Assembly: GCA_017616655.1 (NCBI GenBank) | Contig: JAFZXU010000060.1 | Coordinates: 1 to 64,000 of the forward strand | DNA length: 64,000 nucleotides | Reading direction: 5' to 3' | DNA from: Bacteroidales bacterium | GTDB lineage: Bacteria; Bacteroidota; Bacteroidia; Bacteroidales; UBA932 | Shown here: piece by piece, positions 63,259 to 64,000 of the stretch | Position numbering within the stretch: the stretch's first letter is position 1 | How the letters are laid out: each line of letters begins with the position of its first letter | The notes under the pieces: model-generated | The model's input: the letters and a program-made list of their open reading frames with translations, nothing else | Database searches by the model: none | What the model was told of the DNA's origin: nothing | Made by a program: the position numbers and the translations under genes

Positions 63259-64000
63259 CTACTCCGGATTCTTGGAGTGGTAGTAGTCTAGAGGTTCGCC
63301 GTTGATGGCGTCCTGTGTATGATTTATCCAGATCTGACGGATTGAAGTGAGTTCCAGCAGACCCTTCTCGATCATAGTAGAATTGTCGCAGACGAAGCCT
63401 GAGCCCTTTGCGCCGAAGAATACCTTCCAGCTGCAATCCTCGACCTCGCCCTCGTCATTGGCCTCTGCGAGGAGGTCGGCGATGGTGTAGCTCTTGCCCT
63501 CGAACTTCTCGGGAAGGTCGTCACCTGCCATATCGTTGTGGCCGTGGTCGCCGTCGATCGACATCAGAGGGTGGAGATAGACCTTCTTGCTGCCCGTGTT
63601 GAGGCCGGCGGCTACCATCCTTTCATATACGTGGGTCTTGAAGTTTTCCATCATATCGACGGTGCCGACAAAGTAGTTGGGGCTGAGCGCCTGGAGAGCC
63701 TCTTCAAGCTGGGTGTAGCGGACGTTTGCCTTGTAGGTGTCATAGGAGTCGGGGTTTCCGTGGCCCATGAAAGCTACGACGTCCTTGGATGCCTGGTTCT
63801 TGTAAAGGTCGTTGAGCGCCTTGGCCACATCCTTCACGTCCTTCTCCTCGTCCTGGAGAAGGGGAACACCGAGCTTGAGGACCACCTTCGACAGATATTC
63901 GTCGCTGATGTCGCCGTTGGCATTGTTGGCGAAGTCCTTGATGTAGTTGATCACGCGGGTGTACTCCTCGCCGGGGATAACCTGCAGCGACTGGACTACG
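63259..64000 (-). CDS. cbiK: Second CbiK-type cobaltochelatase (5' part outside the window)
   Basis: An open frame on the minus strand that runs off the right edge of the window. The visible part covers about 246 residues. Conserved segments VVQSLQVIPGEEYTRV (at the edge), VVAFMGHGNPDSYDTY with catalytic His, and HPLMSIDGDHGHNDMAGDD identify it as CbiK family. A GTG at 63952 is only an internal codon, since the frame is open and conserved upstream of it. It differs clearly from the neighbouring cbiK (insertion YTIADLLAEANDEGEVEDC), so it is not a recent copy. Confidence 0.88.
   Translation of the reverse strand, partial: VVQSLQVIPGEEYTRVINYIKDFANNANGDISDEYLSKVVLKLGVPLLQDEEKDVKDVAKALNDLYKNQASKDVVAFMGHGNPDSYDTYKANVRYTQLEEALQALSPNYFVGTVDMMENFKTHVYERMVAAGLNTGSKKVYLHPLMSIDGDHGHNDMAGDDLPEKFEGKSYTIADLLAEANDEGEVEDCSWKVFFGAKGSGFVCDNSTMIEKGLLELTSIRQIWINHTQDAINGEPLDYYHSKNPE

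Noticed and set aside
63259..63954. GTG at 63952-63954 as start of the second cbiK
   Set aside because: The frame stays open to the window edge and the upstream codons spell a conserved family segment, so the true start is outside.

Overview
The window looks like chromosome of a high-GC member of the Bacteroidales. It carries SusC/SusD, FecR/ECF-sigma and PCMD proteins, a fimbrillin-like lipoprotein, HTH regulators of Bacteroidetes type, and many promoters of the form TTTG-N19..21-TAnnTTTG. The genus cannot be fixed from the sequence; a gut or rumen lineage of the Rikenellaceae/Cryptobacteroides type is a guess. Most genes are GC-rich. Two stretches are clearly more AT-rich and look accessory: 1-5480 (TPR-HTH regulator, small lipoproteins, an IS4-family element) and 35880-37480 (a C10-like protein).

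Layout. 1-5480: accessory block with IS4-family insertion 2447-3774. 5600-10900: deoxynucleoside kinase (-) divergent from MBL hydrolase - uvrA - nucleoside kinase (+), with a folded palindromic element between them. 10900-16600: EnvC and a TPR lipoprotein-export-type protein (-), an ECF sigma with a membrane/beta-barrel partner (+), then tsaE coupled to a stand-alone TonB-plug lipoprotein (-). 16860-25660: a phosphate-themed cluster of DUF47/PhoU-like protein, a PiT-transporter-derived membrane domain fused to a LuxR-type HTH, Porin_O_P, LTD lipoprotein, two adjacent CYTH/CYTH-like proteins, SdiA-regulated-type propeller lipoprotein, DASS transporter and MgtC. 25680-29090: a 45-codon small gene, a fimbrillin-like/PA-domain lipoprotein and a beta-helix protein. 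29090-35850 (-): hicAB, comM/yifB, a GHL10-like glycosidase, an S9 peptidase and a YfcE-type phosphoesterase. 35960-40660: C10 pseudo-protease, rsmE, asnA, tRNA-Gln/tRNA-Met with an elaborate multi-hairpin tail, and a zinc/cation diffusion facilitator. 40730-47640: ECF sigma - FecR - SusC(STN) - SusD. 47690-54190: creD, NfeD-like protein + flotillin + small HTH, GT4 glycosyltransferase, PCMD protein, esterase. 54230-64000: cobalamin locus opened by a B12 riboswitch.

How genes work together. The cobalamin block is coherent: riboswitch, outer-membrane receptor, DUF4374 surface propeller, CbiA amidase, BtuFCD-type ABC importer, and two CbiK cobaltochelatases converging on a shared terminator. 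The phosphate block suggests sensing (degenerate transporter plus HTH), outer-membrane entry (porin), triphosphate/polyphosphate handling (CYTH), and inner-membrane anion transport.

Most interesting signals: (1) two copies, 51 kb apart and in opposite orientation, of a ~125-bp nested palindrome in which base-paired positions change together and whose closing stems are unrelated in sequence; (2) the PiT-LuxR fusion; (3) a C10 peptidase homologue with both catalytic residues replaced; (4) a short unannotated-size gene ahead of the fimbrillin-like lipoprotein; (5) the tsaE-coupled stand-alone plug lipoprotein. All family assignments are by eye from motifs; no search was run.
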